A stretch of DNA of 59,770 nt from Deltaproteobacteria bacterium (GCA_016937155.1 JAFGWM010000083.1:1-59770), one strand, 5' to 3'. Positions 27,050 to 36,165 are shown, numbered from the stretch's first letter. Program-made: numbers and translations. The notes: generated from the sequence alone by a model not told the origin.

Positions 27050-27105
27050 TTGTGTACAGCCCCAATGGAATTTTCCACCCTGACTGTACAAAGGATCTTA
27101 TTTAT

Positions 27106-27336
27106 ATGGATGATACAAAAAACACCCCAGGATTTGATTCTATACTGAAAGAGCTTGAAACCATTGTTACTCAGATGGAACAGGGGAATATGGATCTCGA
27201 AAAATCTATAAGTCTTTTCGAGAGAGGAATAAGTCTTTCAAGAATGGGCGAACAGAAATTACAGCAGGCTCAGACCAGAATTGATGTTCTTTTAAAGGAT
27301 GGAACAACAAAACCACTTGAGGGAGATTTCCAATGA
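27106..27336 (+). CDS. xseB: Exodeoxyribonuclease VII small subunit
   Basis: XseB partners with XseA in the single-strand-specific exonuclease VII. From ATG 27106 the protein is 76 residues, normal for the family, and has FDSILKELETIVTQMEQGNMDLEKSISLFERGISLSRMGEQKL, the XseB signature. A longer frame begins at 27052 but lacks family sequence; AAGGA is 10 bp before 27106. xseA is not adjacent. It overlaps the receiver-like gene by 4 bp (ATGA). Confidence 0.93.
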   Translation: MDDTKNTPGFDSILKELETIVTQMEQGNMDLEKSISLFERGISLSRMGEQKLQQAQTRIDVLLKDGTTKPLEGDFQ

Positions 27337-27728
27337 TGGCACCAAGAATTCTCTTCGTAAATAAACTTGCTGAATCATGCAGTTTTTTAAGTGTTCTTGA
27401 AAAACGTGGATACCACATTTTGCGTGCCAACAATGGATTAAAACTCATAAGTCAACTGGAAGTTGAGCAGCCTGATCTTATTATAATGGATACGAAATCG
27501 AGCTGGCCCAACAGTTTTAATCTCTGCAGTGCATTAAGACGTGGTAAGTACAGATCTATTCCTGTCTTTTTCCTGTCTCCAAAACACAGCAAGGAAGAGT
27601 TTGATCGCAGTCGTGAGTGTGGAGCAAGCAATTATTTTTCTCTTCCGGGACAAATGGATAACTTCCTTTCCAGTGTCAAGGAAGTGTGCGGTTCTCCTAA
27701 AAATCCTTCCGGGGAATACTTTCTTTAA
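27333..27728 (+). CDS. Stand-alone degenerate response-regulator receiver domain
   Basis: The 131-residue protein has the receiver fold pattern (beta1 PRILFVNK, beta3 PDLIIMD, beta4 VFFLSPK, beta5 ASNYFSLP). Asp53 sits at the phosphoacceptor position and Ser82 at the Thr/Ser position. The acidic pair after beta1 is missing (Asn10-Lys11) and the conserved Lys before cis-Pro is Leu104. Loss of Mg2+-binding acids and the Lys suggests a non-canonical or phosphorylation-independent receiver. No output domain is present. It overlaps xseB by 4 bp. Confidence 0.78.
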   Translation: MMAPRILFVNKLAESCSFLSVLEKRGYHILRANNGLKLISQLEVEQPDLIIMDTKSSWPNSFNLCSALRRGKYRSIPVFFLSPKHSKEEFDRSRECGASNYFSLPGQMDNFLSSVKEVCGSPKNPSGEYFL

Positions 27729-27815
27729 TTTCACCTTTTATCCGTTAAGGTATTCAATTTTTGCAATCACACAAATCTGCAGCCATGATGGTGTGCTTTC
27801 TGAAGAGGTGTAGTT

Positions 27816-28994
27816 GTGAGTCCCGCCAGATATTTGATTTTTATATCTATTGCAGTATTCTTCTACGTTGTCATCACGTGGTGGTTCAGAAAAAGATTTA
27901 TCAATACCCTCACGAAGAATAAAACTCTCAGGGATTTCTTCACCCTCAATCTGTTACTACTCTACCTTTTTATATATGTTCTCCGACGGGTTAACCGTGA
28001 GATACGATTTGGCTCAATAGAAGAAATTCTAATCTTTTTCTATATTATCATGCTTTTTGTACTATTTATCTTTACTATGACTTTTCTTAGGGATTTGTTT
28101 TACGGTCTGTATAAAATGGTTCTTGTCATTTACTCTGCCAGAGGCTTTTCAACACCTTCACCTGAATTTAACAGAAAAATATTAAAATACTCTTCTGTAG
28201 CTATTTTAATTGCAGCAGGTGCTGGAGTTTTTTTCGGTATTCATCAGGCAACTGACACTTTAAAGATAAACGAGGTAACAATTGTGGATTCAAATCTTCC
28301 TGAGAAATTCAGTGGATTTAAAATAGTACTGCTCAGCGATTTACATGTTGGACCAACCTTGAAAACTGATTTTGTAAAAAAAATTGTTGCTAAAACCAAT
28401 GAGGCTGAACCTGACATAATTGTGATTGCAGGAGATCTGGTTGACGGACCGTGGCATAAAGTGGCCGGAATGTTAAAACCCATGAAAAACTTCAATGCTC
28501 CTGTATATTTCTCTCCGGGGAACCATGAACTATACTGGAAATTCAACACGTGGAAAAAGAATCTGCAAAAAACCGGTATTCACATCCTTTCAGAGTCATA
28601 TACCATTATAAAAAAGAACTCAGAGAAACTTCTGCTGGGAGGTATTCCGGATGTTTTCAGATGGTCCGGAGGAGAAAATTTTAATTATAGAGGACCGGAA
28701 CGAATTATCAAAAAAGCGCCTCCTTCTGATTACCGGATTCTTATTGCACACAGACCATCCATCGCAAAAAATGCTTTTAAAGCTGGATTTAACCTGATGC
28801 TAAGTGGTCACACACATGGTGGTCAGACATTCCCCATCACTTTGCTGGGTCTTATAAACCGCAATCTGGGACATGGTTTATTCAGACATGAAGGTCTGCA
28901 TTATTACGTCAGCAGTGGAGCCGGATTCTGGGGACCTCCCGTTAGATTATTTAATAGTCCTGAAATTGTTGTCATCACATTAAAAACACACTGA
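27816..28994 (+). CDS. Membrane-anchored metallophosphoesterase (YaeI-like)
   Basis: About 150 N-terminal residues contain four or five hydrophobic segments (for example YLIFISIAVFFYVVITWWF, YIIMLFVLFIFTMTFL, SSVAILIAAGAGVFFGI). The C-terminal calcineurin-like domain has the metal motifs LLSDLHVG, IAGDLVDG, GNHE, and SGHTHGG. This architecture fits YaeI/YkuE-type phosphodiesterases. The active-site side is uncertain without topology data. The start is GTG at 27816 with GAGGTG 5 bp upstream; no nearer ATG fits. Substrate unknown; lipid or nucleotide phosphoesters are plausible. Confidence 0.88.
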   Translation: MSPARYLIFISIAVFFYVVITWWFRKRFINTLTKNKTLRDFFTLNLLLLYLFIYVLRRVNREIRFGSIEEILIFFYIIMLFVLFIFTMTFLRDLFYGLYKMVLVIYSARGFSTPSPEFNRKILKYSSVAILIAAGAGVFFGIHQATDTLKINEVTIVDSNLPEKFSGFKIVLLSDLHVGPTLKTDFVKKIVAKTNEAEPDIIVIAGDLVDGPWHKVAGMLKPMKNFNAPVYFSPGNHELYWKFNTWKKNLQKTGIHILSESYTIIKKNSEKLLLGGIPDVFRWSGGENFNYRGPERIIKKAPPSDYRILIAHRPSIAKNAFKAGFNLMLSGHTHGGQTFPITLLGLINRNLGHGLFRHEGLHYYVSSGAGFWGPPVRLFNSPEIVVITLKTH

Positions 28995-29146
28995 TTTTAA
29001 ATCTGTCAATAATGGTATTTAAACTCATAAAATTATTACCACCCCTTGCTTTTTAAAATTTAGTGACAATATTCAGGCTCGGATGCAATGAAGCATCGGC
29101 AAAATTGGACAGCGTATAAGACTGCCAGTTGCTAAAAGGAGTTAAG

Positions 29147-29518
29147 ATGGCAACCCACGAATTGACAGCAGCTAACCTTGAATCAACAATAAACGATAAC
29201 GACATGGTAATTATAGATTTTTGGGCTCCCTGGTGTGCCCCCTGTAAAATGTTTGGTCCTATATTCGAAAAAGCATCAGAAAAATACCCCGATGTGAAGT
29301 TCATGAAATGTAATACTGAAGTTGAACAGGAAGTTGCCGGTTCCTTCGGTATAAGATCTATTCCAACCACTGCTATTTTCAGAGAACAGGCTCTTTTATT
29401 TATGCAGCCCGGAGCACTTCCTGAAGCTGCTCTGCATGATGTTTTAGGTCAGGTAAAAGCTCTGGACATGGATGAAGTAAGAAGAAAAATAGCTGAACAC
29501 GAAAAAGAAGGAAAATAA
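29147..29518 (+). CDS. Thioredoxin
   Basis: The 123-residue protein has the thioredoxin fold with the WCAPC active site (Cys30, Cys33), FWAPWCAPCKMFGPIFE, CNTEVEQEVAGSFGIRSIPT with the cis-Pro loop, and no signal peptide, so a cytosolic disulphide reductase is likely. About 20 extra residues at the C-terminus are helical and charged. WCAPC is a common variant of WCGPC. The start at 29147 is set by AAAGGAG; an upstream ATG at 29129 adds six non-family residues. Confidence 0.95.
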   Translation: MATHELTAANLESTINDNDMVIIDFWAPWCAPCKMFGPIFEKASEKYPDVKFMKCNTEVEQEVAGSFGIRSIPTTAIFREQALLFMQPGALPEAALHDVLGQVKALDMDEVRRKIAEHEKEGK

Positions 29519-29970
29519 ATTATCTGCAGAATATTTTTGCTTTACCGGGGTGAGTTTTTTACTTGATAGTTACCCTGAATTTCCATGCAGATTTGTTTTC
29601 CTGCATCTTTACTGCGGTAAATATGAGTCATTTAAACATTTAGCAGGTTAACTGTTTTTCTTCCATAAGGGCCGTTTTTAACTGGAAAAAATTGGTTATT
29701 CGGGTTTCCCTTTATGTAAAGGGGAAAGTCAATACAGTGCCTCAATTCCTGTCCATGTTTTAATTTAATCCAAAATTTATCTTCTAACTCAGCCGGAATA
29801 TGTGAAAAAAGAATTTATCAAACCATATTAACATACGGGAAACCGAAAAGTATTTAGCATGGATTTCATTTGACACTTTCTTTTCCTCAAACTTTCCGTA
29901 TAATGGGTAAGCGAAATTAGACAGGTTTGAAAAAACTGAATAGATTAAGGATATTTCAAGGTTCTGATTT
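29519..29970. other. 452-bp intergenic region, no gene seen
   Basis: No coding frame with an SD was found. A 9-bp hairpin with one bulge lies at 29705-29727 (TTTCCCTTT pairing with AAAGGGGAAA, loop ATGT) with no T-run after it. A perfect TATAAT lies at 29899-29904, but the nearby TTGACA (29870-29875) is 23 bp upstream, too far for a normal sigma70 promoter. A run of six Ts at 29555-29560 follows only a poor stem. The region could hold the promoter and a long leader of the cyclase gene. Confidence 0.5.
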
Positions 29971-31590
29971 ATGGCAAAAATCATTATAGCTACTTCAAAT
30001 CCACCTGCAGAGCATGAACTCAAGGACTATACCACCATTGGTAGAATGCCCAGAAATACAATCCAGATTCTGGATCGTATCCTTTCAAAAGTTCATGCCC
30101 AGATAATCAAATTAAAAGATGGGCAGTATGTCATCAAAGATCTCGGAAGTCTGAATGGTACTTACATTCAAGGACAGAGAATCACTGAACATGTACTTTC
30201 CGACGGTGATGAAATTGCGATGGGTTCCACTCTTCTCAGATTTGTGTCTGAGGAAATTGAAAAACCCGATGCAGATGTACTGGTATCCAATGATGGTGTA
30301 GCAAGCCAGATCCATCAGACAATCGCAGCTGAAGGCGCCGGAAATTTTGTACCTGAATCAGGAATTTCTGATACTAATGTTCTCAGAAGGGACTACGAAC
30401 GATTGAGGGTCAGTCATGAAGTAGCCACATATCTGGGTGTTCAAACCGAACTTAACACGCTTCTTAAAAAGATTCTTACAAAGATTTTTGAAATTTTTGC
30501 ATGTGACAGAGGAATTATATTCCTTCCTGACTCCAGTGGAAATATGAGGCCGTCAGTCTCAAAATTTCGACGTGAGGATGATGAGGAGGAAAACAACATT
30601 GTGGTTTCGCAGACCATACTCAGCAATGTTGTTAATAATAAAGAGGCCGTTCTTTCTTCCGATGCAAGTATGGATAGTCGCTTTAACACTGCGAAATCCA
30701 TTATTATTCAGGGCATTCGTTCCACGATGAGTGTTCCAATGATATATGGCGAAAAACTTCTGGGGGTTATTTATCTTGACAGTCAGATGGCTACCGGGGC
30801 GTTTTCCAAAAAGGATCTGCAGTTACTTACAGGACTGGCTGCACAGGCAGCAATGGCAATAAATAATACCAATCTTATTAAGCAGATAGAGAGTGAAACA
30901 AAGACTCGTGCTCAGTTTGAAAAGCTGTTAAGTCCCAATCTTGTTGATCAGGTTGTTGAAGGCAAGCTCACGTTTGATCAGGAAGGTCAGGGTACAGAAG
31001 TAACCACAATGTTCGCTGACATCAGGGGTTTCACTTCCATGAGTGAAAACATGGAAGCAAAGGAAATCGTAAAAATGCTCAATACATACTTCGAAGTTAT
31101 GGTTGATGTGATTTTTACCTATCAGGGAACTCTTGATAAATTTGTTGGTGATGAGATCATGGCTCTTTTTGGAGCACCGGTTCCCATGCCCAATGGTGCT
31201 AAAATGGCTGTTGAATGTGCACTTGAGATGATTGCCTCTCTTGAAGTTTATAATACCGCAAGAATGGCTGACGGGAAAAAACCAATCGCAATTGGCATTG
31301 GTATAAATACAGGCGAAGTCGTCTGCGGCGCTCTCGGAAGCAGCAAAACTTTGCAGTACACAGTTGTAGGAGATCCGGTAAATCTTGCTTCCAGACTCTG
31401 TTCCCTTGCAAAACCATACGAAATTATTATTGGAGAAAATACGTACAATCAGGTGGCAGATTATTTTGATTTTGAAGTTAGAGACCCCGTGAGTGTTAAA
31501 GGAAAAGCTAAACCTGTAAATATATACAATGTTCTGGGCATGAAAGTTCGCAAGGAAAATACCATTACTTTCACTCATAGACCCCAATGA
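29971..31590 (+). CDS. FHA-GAF-class III adenylate cyclase
   Basis: The 539-residue soluble protein has an FHA domain (1-95; TIGRMPRNTI...SKVHAQI...DLGSLNGTYIQGQRI), which binds phospho-Thr, a GAF sensor domain (about 140-290; NNKEAVL...SMDSRFNTAKSI...SVPMIYGEKLLGVIYLDS), and a class III cyclase domain (about 340-510). Metal-binding residues are Asp350 (FADIRGF) and Asp394 (KFVGDE). Lys390 and the Thr in QYTVVGDPVNLASRL fit adenine recognition in class IIIb adenylate cyclases; the Asn and Arg of the last motif are the transition-state residues. Phosphopeptide binding could link it to a Ser/Thr kinase. It overlaps the prepilin peptidase gene by 4 bp. Confidence 0.93.
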   Translation: MAKIIIATSNPPAEHELKDYTTIGRMPRNTIQILDRILSKVHAQIIKLKDGQYVIKDLGSLNGTYIQGQRITEHVLSDGDEIAMGSTLLRFVSEEIEKPDADVLVSNDGVASQIHQTIAAEGAGNFVPESGISDTNVLRRDYERLRVSHEVATYLGVQTELNTLLKKILTKIFEIFACDRGIIFLPDSSGNMRPSVSKFRREDDEEENNIVVSQTILSNVVNNKEAVLSSDASMDSRFNTAKSIIIQGIRSTMSVPMIYGEKLLGVIYLDSQMATGAFSKKDLQLLTGLAAQAAMAINNTNLIKQIESETKTRAQFEKLLSPNLVDQVVEGKLTFDQEGQGTEVTTMFADIRGFTSMSENMEAKEIVKMLNTYFEVMVDVIFTYQGTLDKFVGDEIMALFGAPVPMPNGAKMAVECALEMIASLEVYNTARMADGKKPIAIGIGINTGEVVCGALGSSKTLQYTVVGDPVNLASRLCSLAKPYEIIIGENTYNQVADYFDFEVRDPVSVKGKAKPVNIYNVLGMKVRKENTITFTHRPQ

Positions 31591-32483
31591 CATCATCGGA
31601 ATTTATACTTTCAAACTGGGGAGGGATGTTTGCGTTCATTTGGGGTGCAATCTGGGGTAGTTTCTCAAATGTTGTGATCTACAGACTTCCTGCAGGAAAA
31701 AATATTGCCTGGCCACCTAGTCACTGTTATTCATGCAAACACAATCTCGGGGCCATCGATAACATACCGATTCTTAGTTATATATTCCTTCTTGGAAAAT
31801 GCAGGCACTGCGGAGCATCATTCAGTTCCAGATATGCTGTAATCGAACTTATCAGTGGAATTATATCTCTTGGCATTTTTTTACTTTACCGAACATTGCC
31901 CTTCCAAAATTTTCTCACAAGTTTTGCAGTAACTTTTACTTTTTTTCAGACACTGATTATCCTGTCATTTATAGACTGGGATACCTTTATTCTTCCGGAC
32001 CTTTTAGTCTTTCCACTTATTTTACTCGGAATATCATGGGGCTTTTACACAAGAGGACTTACAATGACTCTGGTTGGGCTATTTTCAGGCAGTGGTTTAT
32101 TTATAATGATCACTCTATATTATAGATATATCCGCAAAAAAGAGGGTCTGGGTCTTGGAGACGCCAAACTTCTTGCAGCAATAGGCGCATTTGGCGGACC
32201 TTTCATTATCTTTCCGGTAATTTTGCTTGCCAGTATTCAGGGGCTTATTTTTGCTGCGCTGGCATTTATTTTCCGAATTTCCTGGCCTGATCCCGGAATT
32301 TATGTCGGCATTACTGACAGCGAAAATGATGAATTTGACGAAGTAATTGATAATAAAGGCAAATGGACTTTAAAACCTCTGCCGTTTGGACCATTTCTTT
32401 CCATCTCCACCATCGAAGCAGTTCTTCTCTCAACCTCTCTGCTGGTTCCATTTCTGAACTTTTTTAATATTCCAACTGCTTAA
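31587..32483 (+). CDS. Prepilin peptidase (A24, PilD-like)
   Basis: This inner-membrane aspartic peptidase cuts and N-methylates type IV pilins or type II secretion pseudopilins. The N-terminal methylase part has GSFSNVVIYRLPAGK and two Cys pairs (CYSCKHN, CRHCGA), as in PilD. The peptidase Asp residues are in FIDWDTFILPD and LGLGDAK. It has about eight membrane spans over 298 residues. No pilin genes lie in this window. It starts on ATGA overlapping the cyclase stop, so it is expressed with that signalling protein. Confidence 0.93.
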   Translation: MTSSEFILSNWGGMFAFIWGAIWGSFSNVVIYRLPAGKNIAWPPSHCYSCKHNLGAIDNIPILSYIFLLGKCRHCGASFSSRYAVIELISGIISLGIFLLYRTLPFQNFLTSFAVTFTFFQTLIILSFIDWDTFILPDLLVFPLILLGISWGFYTRGLTMTLVGLFSGSGLFIMITLYYRYIRKKEGLGLGDAKLLAAIGAFGGPFIIFPVILLASIQGLIFAALAFIFRISWPDPGIYVGITDSENDEFDEVIDNKGKWTLKPLPFGPFLSISTIEAVLLSTSLLVPFLNFFNIPTA

Positions 32484-32529
32484 TTTTTCCGCTGAGCGTG
32501 AACTTTTTTACTCTTATTGAAATTAAGTG

Positions 32530-32557
32530 TTCACATCTACACATTTTTGACTATAAT
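32530..32557 (+). promoter_or_regulatory. Candidate promoter of the PilZ gene
   Basis: TTCACA (32530-32535), 16 bp, TATAAT (32552-32557). The -35 matches 5 of 6 consensus bases. It lies 32 bp before the PilZ gene start. Confidence 0.5.
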
Positions 32558-32588
32558 GTCATGTGAGGGTAAGAAGTTCTGAGGTGCA

Positions 32589-33302
32589 ATGAACAAAGTG
32601 TTTCGAAGTAATAAAGAAATGAGAATTCATACACTTTATCTAAAATCCGCAGCTGATTTCTTTGAAATGTATAGATCTGACTCTGGCAGTGTAGCATTTC
32701 TGACCAGAGCAGTGTTTCATAACAGCGAGGAAATTATTCTGGAACTGGTATTCAAGGATATTGGCGAAAAAGAACATTTTCGTTCAACTGTTTATGTGCA
32801 GAAACACTACTCCACCGGCAAATTCCGGATAAGTGCCATGCTGCAGAGTGGGCAGAATGCAAAGGTTGCCTTCATTGAGCTGCTGGCCTCTGGAAATACC
32901 AACTGGGCTACCAAGAGAAACCATTCAAGACATCCTGTGGCGATAAAAGCAGCGTGGAGTCTTGAAAGTCCGGATCTTTGGCATCCCTGTGAAATTACTG
33001 ATATCGGCAACGGGGGATTGCAGGCTCTGGGAACCGCAACTCCTCCTATGGGCACAAAACTCCTGATTAACTTTAAACTCCCAAGTGGAGGACAAACTCT
33101 CAGTATCAGGGGGGAAGTTGTATGGGTAAGCCCTAATGATGAAAAAATCAGTAGAATGGGAATGAAATTCATCAGACAAAATATTGATGAGTCATCAATG
33201 CTTGCCAGAGCAAGTATCCGTAGATTCCTCAGACTTTATAAAATTCATGGAAATATGAATGGAATTCCCAACGAAGCCCCCAATAATTCCTCGGATACCT
33301 AA
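32589..33302 (+). CDS. PilZ domain protein
   Basis: PilZ domains bind cyclic di-GMP. The domain is C-terminal (about 110-215): RNHSRH gives the RxxxR motif and DIGNGGLQ takes the place of D/NxSxxG, with Gly for Ser, so nucleotide binding may be weak. GEVVWVSPNDEKISRMGMKFI is the typical end. The 105 N-terminal residues (YLKSAADFFEMYRSDSGSVAFLTRAVFHNSEEIILELVF) resemble an N-terminal PilZ-like fold, as in TIGR02266-type proteins. No signal peptide. Its link to pili or gliding is inferred from the prepilin peptidase next door. Confidence 0.85.
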   Translation: MNKVFRSNKEMRIHTLYLKSAADFFEMYRSDSGSVAFLTRAVFHNSEEIILELVFKDIGEKEHFRSTVYVQKHYSTGKFRISAMLQSGQNAKVAFIELLASGNTNWATKRNHSRHPVAIKAAWSLESPDLWHPCEITDIGNGGLQALGTATPPMGTKLLINFKLPSGGQTLSIRGEVVWVSPNDEKISRMGMKFIRQNIDESSMLARASIRRFLRLYKIHGNMNGIPNEAPNNSSDT

Positions 33303-33422
33303 TAATTACATACAAAAATATTAATGAAAACATATTGAATCAAAAGCACACTGCTTCATTGAAACTTATGACAACGAGTACTCCACCTGTGAATTATATT
33401 TGATTGAAGATATAAAGAGAAT

Positions 33423-33499
<77 letters not shown>

Positions 33500-33536
33500 T
33501 TCATCAACAATGAAATCATCATTGACAGCGAAAGAG

Positions 33537-33565
33537 CATATATAACATTGAACATTAATCGTCAA
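33537..33565 (-). promoter_or_regulatory. Candidate promoter of tRNA-Ile
   Basis: On the minus strand, TTGACG (33565-33560), 17 bp, TATATG (33542-33537). The start would lie about 30 bp upstream of the tRNA 5' end. Confidence 0.5.
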
Positions 33566-33663
33566 GCTGAGAGTTCACTTTTTATTTATTTTTTTTTAAT
33601 CTGTAAATTTTCTTTTAATATTTCATTGCTTAGATTTCTCTCTGGGTGTAAAAAACTCTGACA

Positions 33664-34545
33664 ATGAAGGCTTTCGTATGGATGTACATAATTTTGGCAT
33701 TGTTGCCGTTTTCCACAGGATGTGAAAAATCCATATCTCCCCCCATAACACCAAAACGTAATATCCTCAGTTTCAGTAAAATAATACCCCATCCTCTAAT
33801 GCTGTTTCCCGAAACAATTGATCTTGTTGCTGTTTCAGAGCCATCCAGAATCCCCGGGGAATTACTGGCCAGTTATTATGAGCTTGTATCAGAGTTTACA
33901 ATAACTGATAATCATTCTGAAATTGTCAGTAACATATCAGGTTTTTCAAAAGGCAGTAATGTAGTCAACTATATTGAATATAAAAAGGAAATAACTGTAA
34001 ATACAAACAAATTTTACAGAGGATTTCCTGAAAAACTCAATTCATCAACATCAATTATAAATCTGGGAAAAGGACGAGTTATTCAGGGTTTTTCTGAATA
34101 CACACATCTGGGAGTTGATATCCTCAAAGGACATGAAAAGAAGATTCATACATCATGGAAAAATATGAATTCAACTCTGAATGGACTGAAATGGATACTT
34201 CCTGAACCCGTGGTTATCATTTTTAACAGTAAGGGATACTGCGGTTTCTACCCTATAAACGGATATTTATCGGTAAAGTGTACATATGAATGCCCGGTTT
34301 CAAAAACCAATAATTATGTTAACGCACTAAAATTTTTAGTAAATTCGCTTTTTAAAGCCAGAATTTTTCCTGTCATTCACTTTTTTGAGGCTGCAAAAAA
34401 CCTTTCAGTTCACACTGAAATCACTAAGATACAAATTCAGTTATCTGTGAAATATTCCACTGCAGCAGCATTACTGAAAGTAAAATATCTGAAATCATCA
34501 TTGGATATTTTTAAAAAATTGAAAGTACCAGGAGATAGTTTATGA
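33664..34545 (+). CDS. Lipoprotein of unknown function
   Basis: MKAFVWMYIILALLPFSTGC is a lipoprotein signal (Cys20). The mature part (about 270 residues) has beta-rich text such as ELVSEFTITDNHSEIVSNISGF and VVIIFNSKGYCGFYPINGYLSVKCTYECP, with two nearby Cys that could form a disulphide. No known domain was recognised. No clear SD is present. The stop overlaps the UDG start by 4 bp. Confidence 0.7.
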   Translation: MKAFVWMYIILALLPFSTGCEKSISPPITPKRNILSFSKIIPHPLMLFPETIDLVAVSEPSRIPGELLASYYELVSEFTITDNHSEIVSNISGFSKGSNVVNYIEYKKEITVNTNKFYRGFPEKLNSSTSIINLGKGRVIQGFSEYTHLGVDILKGHEKKIHTSWKNMNSTLNGLKWILPEPVVIIFNSKGYCGFYPINGYLSVKCTYECPVSKTNNYVNALKFLVNSLFKARIFPVIHFFEAAKNLSVHTEITKIQIQLSVKYSTAAALLKVKYLKSSLDIFKKLKVPGDSL

Positions 34546-35339
34546 ATGCAAAAGGACTTCTCGAAACATACCTGAGTCACCATTCAAAATATCTGCGTTT
34601 TGTATCTGATTTCTCGACGCTTCCCGTTTCAAATATTGATTCTCGCTCTGTTTCATCAGAACTGGACTCATTGCCTACAAACACGTCATCTCCAGGTGAA
34701 TCTGAGGCACTAGGAGAAGTCAAAAATGCTGAACCGGATACTCCACCGGAAACTTATGCCTCTCACAGTATTAGCGATGCCACCACACTGGATGAACTCA
34801 AAAATTTATGGGGAGATTGTAAAAGGTGCCCCCTAAGTGAAACAAGAAATAAAATTGTATTTGGTGAGGGAGGAGCTCACAGCAGACTCATGCTCATCGG
34901 AGAAGGCCCGGGTGCAAATGAGGATCGTACGGGAAGGCCTTTTGTAGGCAGAGCTGGTGATCTTTTAACCAAAATGATTGAGGCAATGGGACTCAACCGT
35001 CAGGATGTATATATTGCAAATATCGTAAAATGCCGTCCACCGGGAAATCGGGATCCCCTGCCCTCGGAAATAGTTTCCTGTATTGGCGCTCTGAAAATGC
35101 AGATTTCAATTATCAAACCTGAGCTCATCCTTTGTCTGGGGAGAGTGAGTGCACAGACATTGCTTTCAGATACCAGATCAATGAAACACCTGAGGGGACA
35201 TTTCCACAAATATGCAGAAACACTTCTTGCTGTAACCTATCATCCATCCTACCTACTTAGAAATCCTGATGCTAAAAAAGATGCATGGTCGGACCTGCAG
35301 ATGATTATGAAGAAACTTGGACTGGAAAAAAATGGATAA
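34542..35339 (+). CDS. Type 4 uracil-DNA glycosylase ([4Fe-4S])
   Basis: Family 4 UDGs remove uracil from DNA and carry a [4Fe-4S] cluster. Motif A is GEGPGANEDRTGRPFVG (about 120-136), motif B is HPSYLLRNP, and the cluster Cys are Cys93, Cys96, Cys164 and Cys180. The first 80 residues are a Ser/Pro/Glu-rich extension not needed by the core (about 185 residues). GGAG lies 7 bp before the ATG, which overlaps the preceding lipoprotein. The 3' end overlaps tatC by 8 bp. Confidence 0.94.
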   Translation: MNAKGLLETYLSHHSKYLRFVSDFSTLPVSNIDSRSVSSELDSLPTNTSSPGESEALGEVKNAEPDTPPETYASHSISDATTLDELKNLWGDCKRCPLSETRNKIVFGEGGAHSRLMLIGEGPGANEDRTGRPFVGRAGDLLTKMIEAMGLNRQDVYIANIVKCRPPGNRDPLPSEIVSCIGALKMQISIIKPELILCLGRVSAQTLLSDTRSMKHLRGHFHKYAETLLAVTYHPSYLLRNPDAKKDAWSDLQMIMKKLGLEKNG

Positions 35340-36156
35340 CACCCGTCAGAGTATTACTTCTCATCTCAGAGAACTTGCATACAGAATAAAACTTATTTTT
35401 ATCTGTGCAGTGGCTGGTTTTGGTGTTGCATATTTTTTCCGTGAGGAACTTCTTCAGATTCTTGTAATGCCTCTTGCTCCTGCAATGAACAACAATCCAC
35501 AACTGCACTTCACAAGTCCTGTTGAGCCCTTCTTCACCTATTTAAGACTTTCTCTACGTTGTGGACTCATCCTCGCCATGCCTGGAATCATTTACAACAT
35601 ATGGGCATTCATTGGTCCAGGACTCTATGCAAGGGAAAAAAAGTTTGTACTGTCTGTAACTGTTCTCGGCGTAGTTTTTTTCTCTCTGGGAGTACTCTTT
35701 GCCTATTATGTTGTTTTTCCCTATGGGTTCAAGTTTCTTATTGGTTTTGCACAGAGCAGTCCGGGAAACATCAGGCTTTCAAGCCATATCTCGGAATTTA
35801 TTTTTCAGGTATATGGCGTAACTCCGGTCTTAGCTGATGGCAGTGGAAGTGTATCCATATCTCCAACAATAATGATGGGTGATTATCTTAAGTTAATCCT
35901 GAATCTACTTATAGCTTTCGGTCTTGTTTTTGAACTTCCTCTGGTTATCTATTTCCTCGCCACATCAGGGATTGTTACTACTTCCGGATTAATGAAGTTT
36001 TTCAGATATTTCGTAGTAATAGCTTTCACATTAAGTGCAATTCTCACTCCCCCAGATGTTATAACTCAGGTTATGATGGCGGTTCCATTGATAATAATGT
36101 ATCTGGCAAGCACATTCGTGGCATGGATTGTTATAAGAGCCAGAAAGAAATTATAA
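35332..36156 (+). CDS. tatC: Sec-independent protein translocase TatC
   Basis: TatC recognises twin-arginine signal peptides in the inner membrane. The 274-residue protein has about six spans, the N-terminal HLREL (Glu14), FTYLRLSLRCGLILAMPGIIYNIWAFIGPGLY, and the ending SAILTPPDVITQVMMAVPL. About 35 extra residues between spans 3 and 4 (GFAQSSPGNIRLSS...SISPTIMMGDYLKLI) make that periplasmic loop somewhat long. ATG 35332 is preferred over TTG 35317. tatA/tatB are not in this window. Confidence 0.95.
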   Translation: MDNTRQSITSHLRELAYRIKLIFICAVAGFGVAYFFREELLQILVMPLAPAMNNNPQLHFTSPVEPFFTYLRLSLRCGLILAMPGIIYNIWAFIGPGLYAREKKFVLSVTVLGVVFFSLGVLFAYYVVFPYGFKFLIGFAQSSPGNIRLSSHISEFIFQVYGVTPVLADGSGSVSISPTIMMGDYLKLILNLLIAFGLVFELPLVIYFLATSGIVTTSGLMKFFRYFVVIAFTLSAILTPPDVITQVMMAVPLIIMYLASTFVAWIVIRARKKL

Positions 36157-36165
36157 ATAATTTCT

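Noticed and set aside
29539-29560. Hairpin with T6 as terminator after thioredoxin
   Set aside because: The stem is short with a bulge and poor loop, so it is not convincing.
30928-31596. 222-codon minus-strand frame in the cyclase gene
   Set aside because: The plus-strand cyclase motifs are intact; the opposite frame is a shadow.
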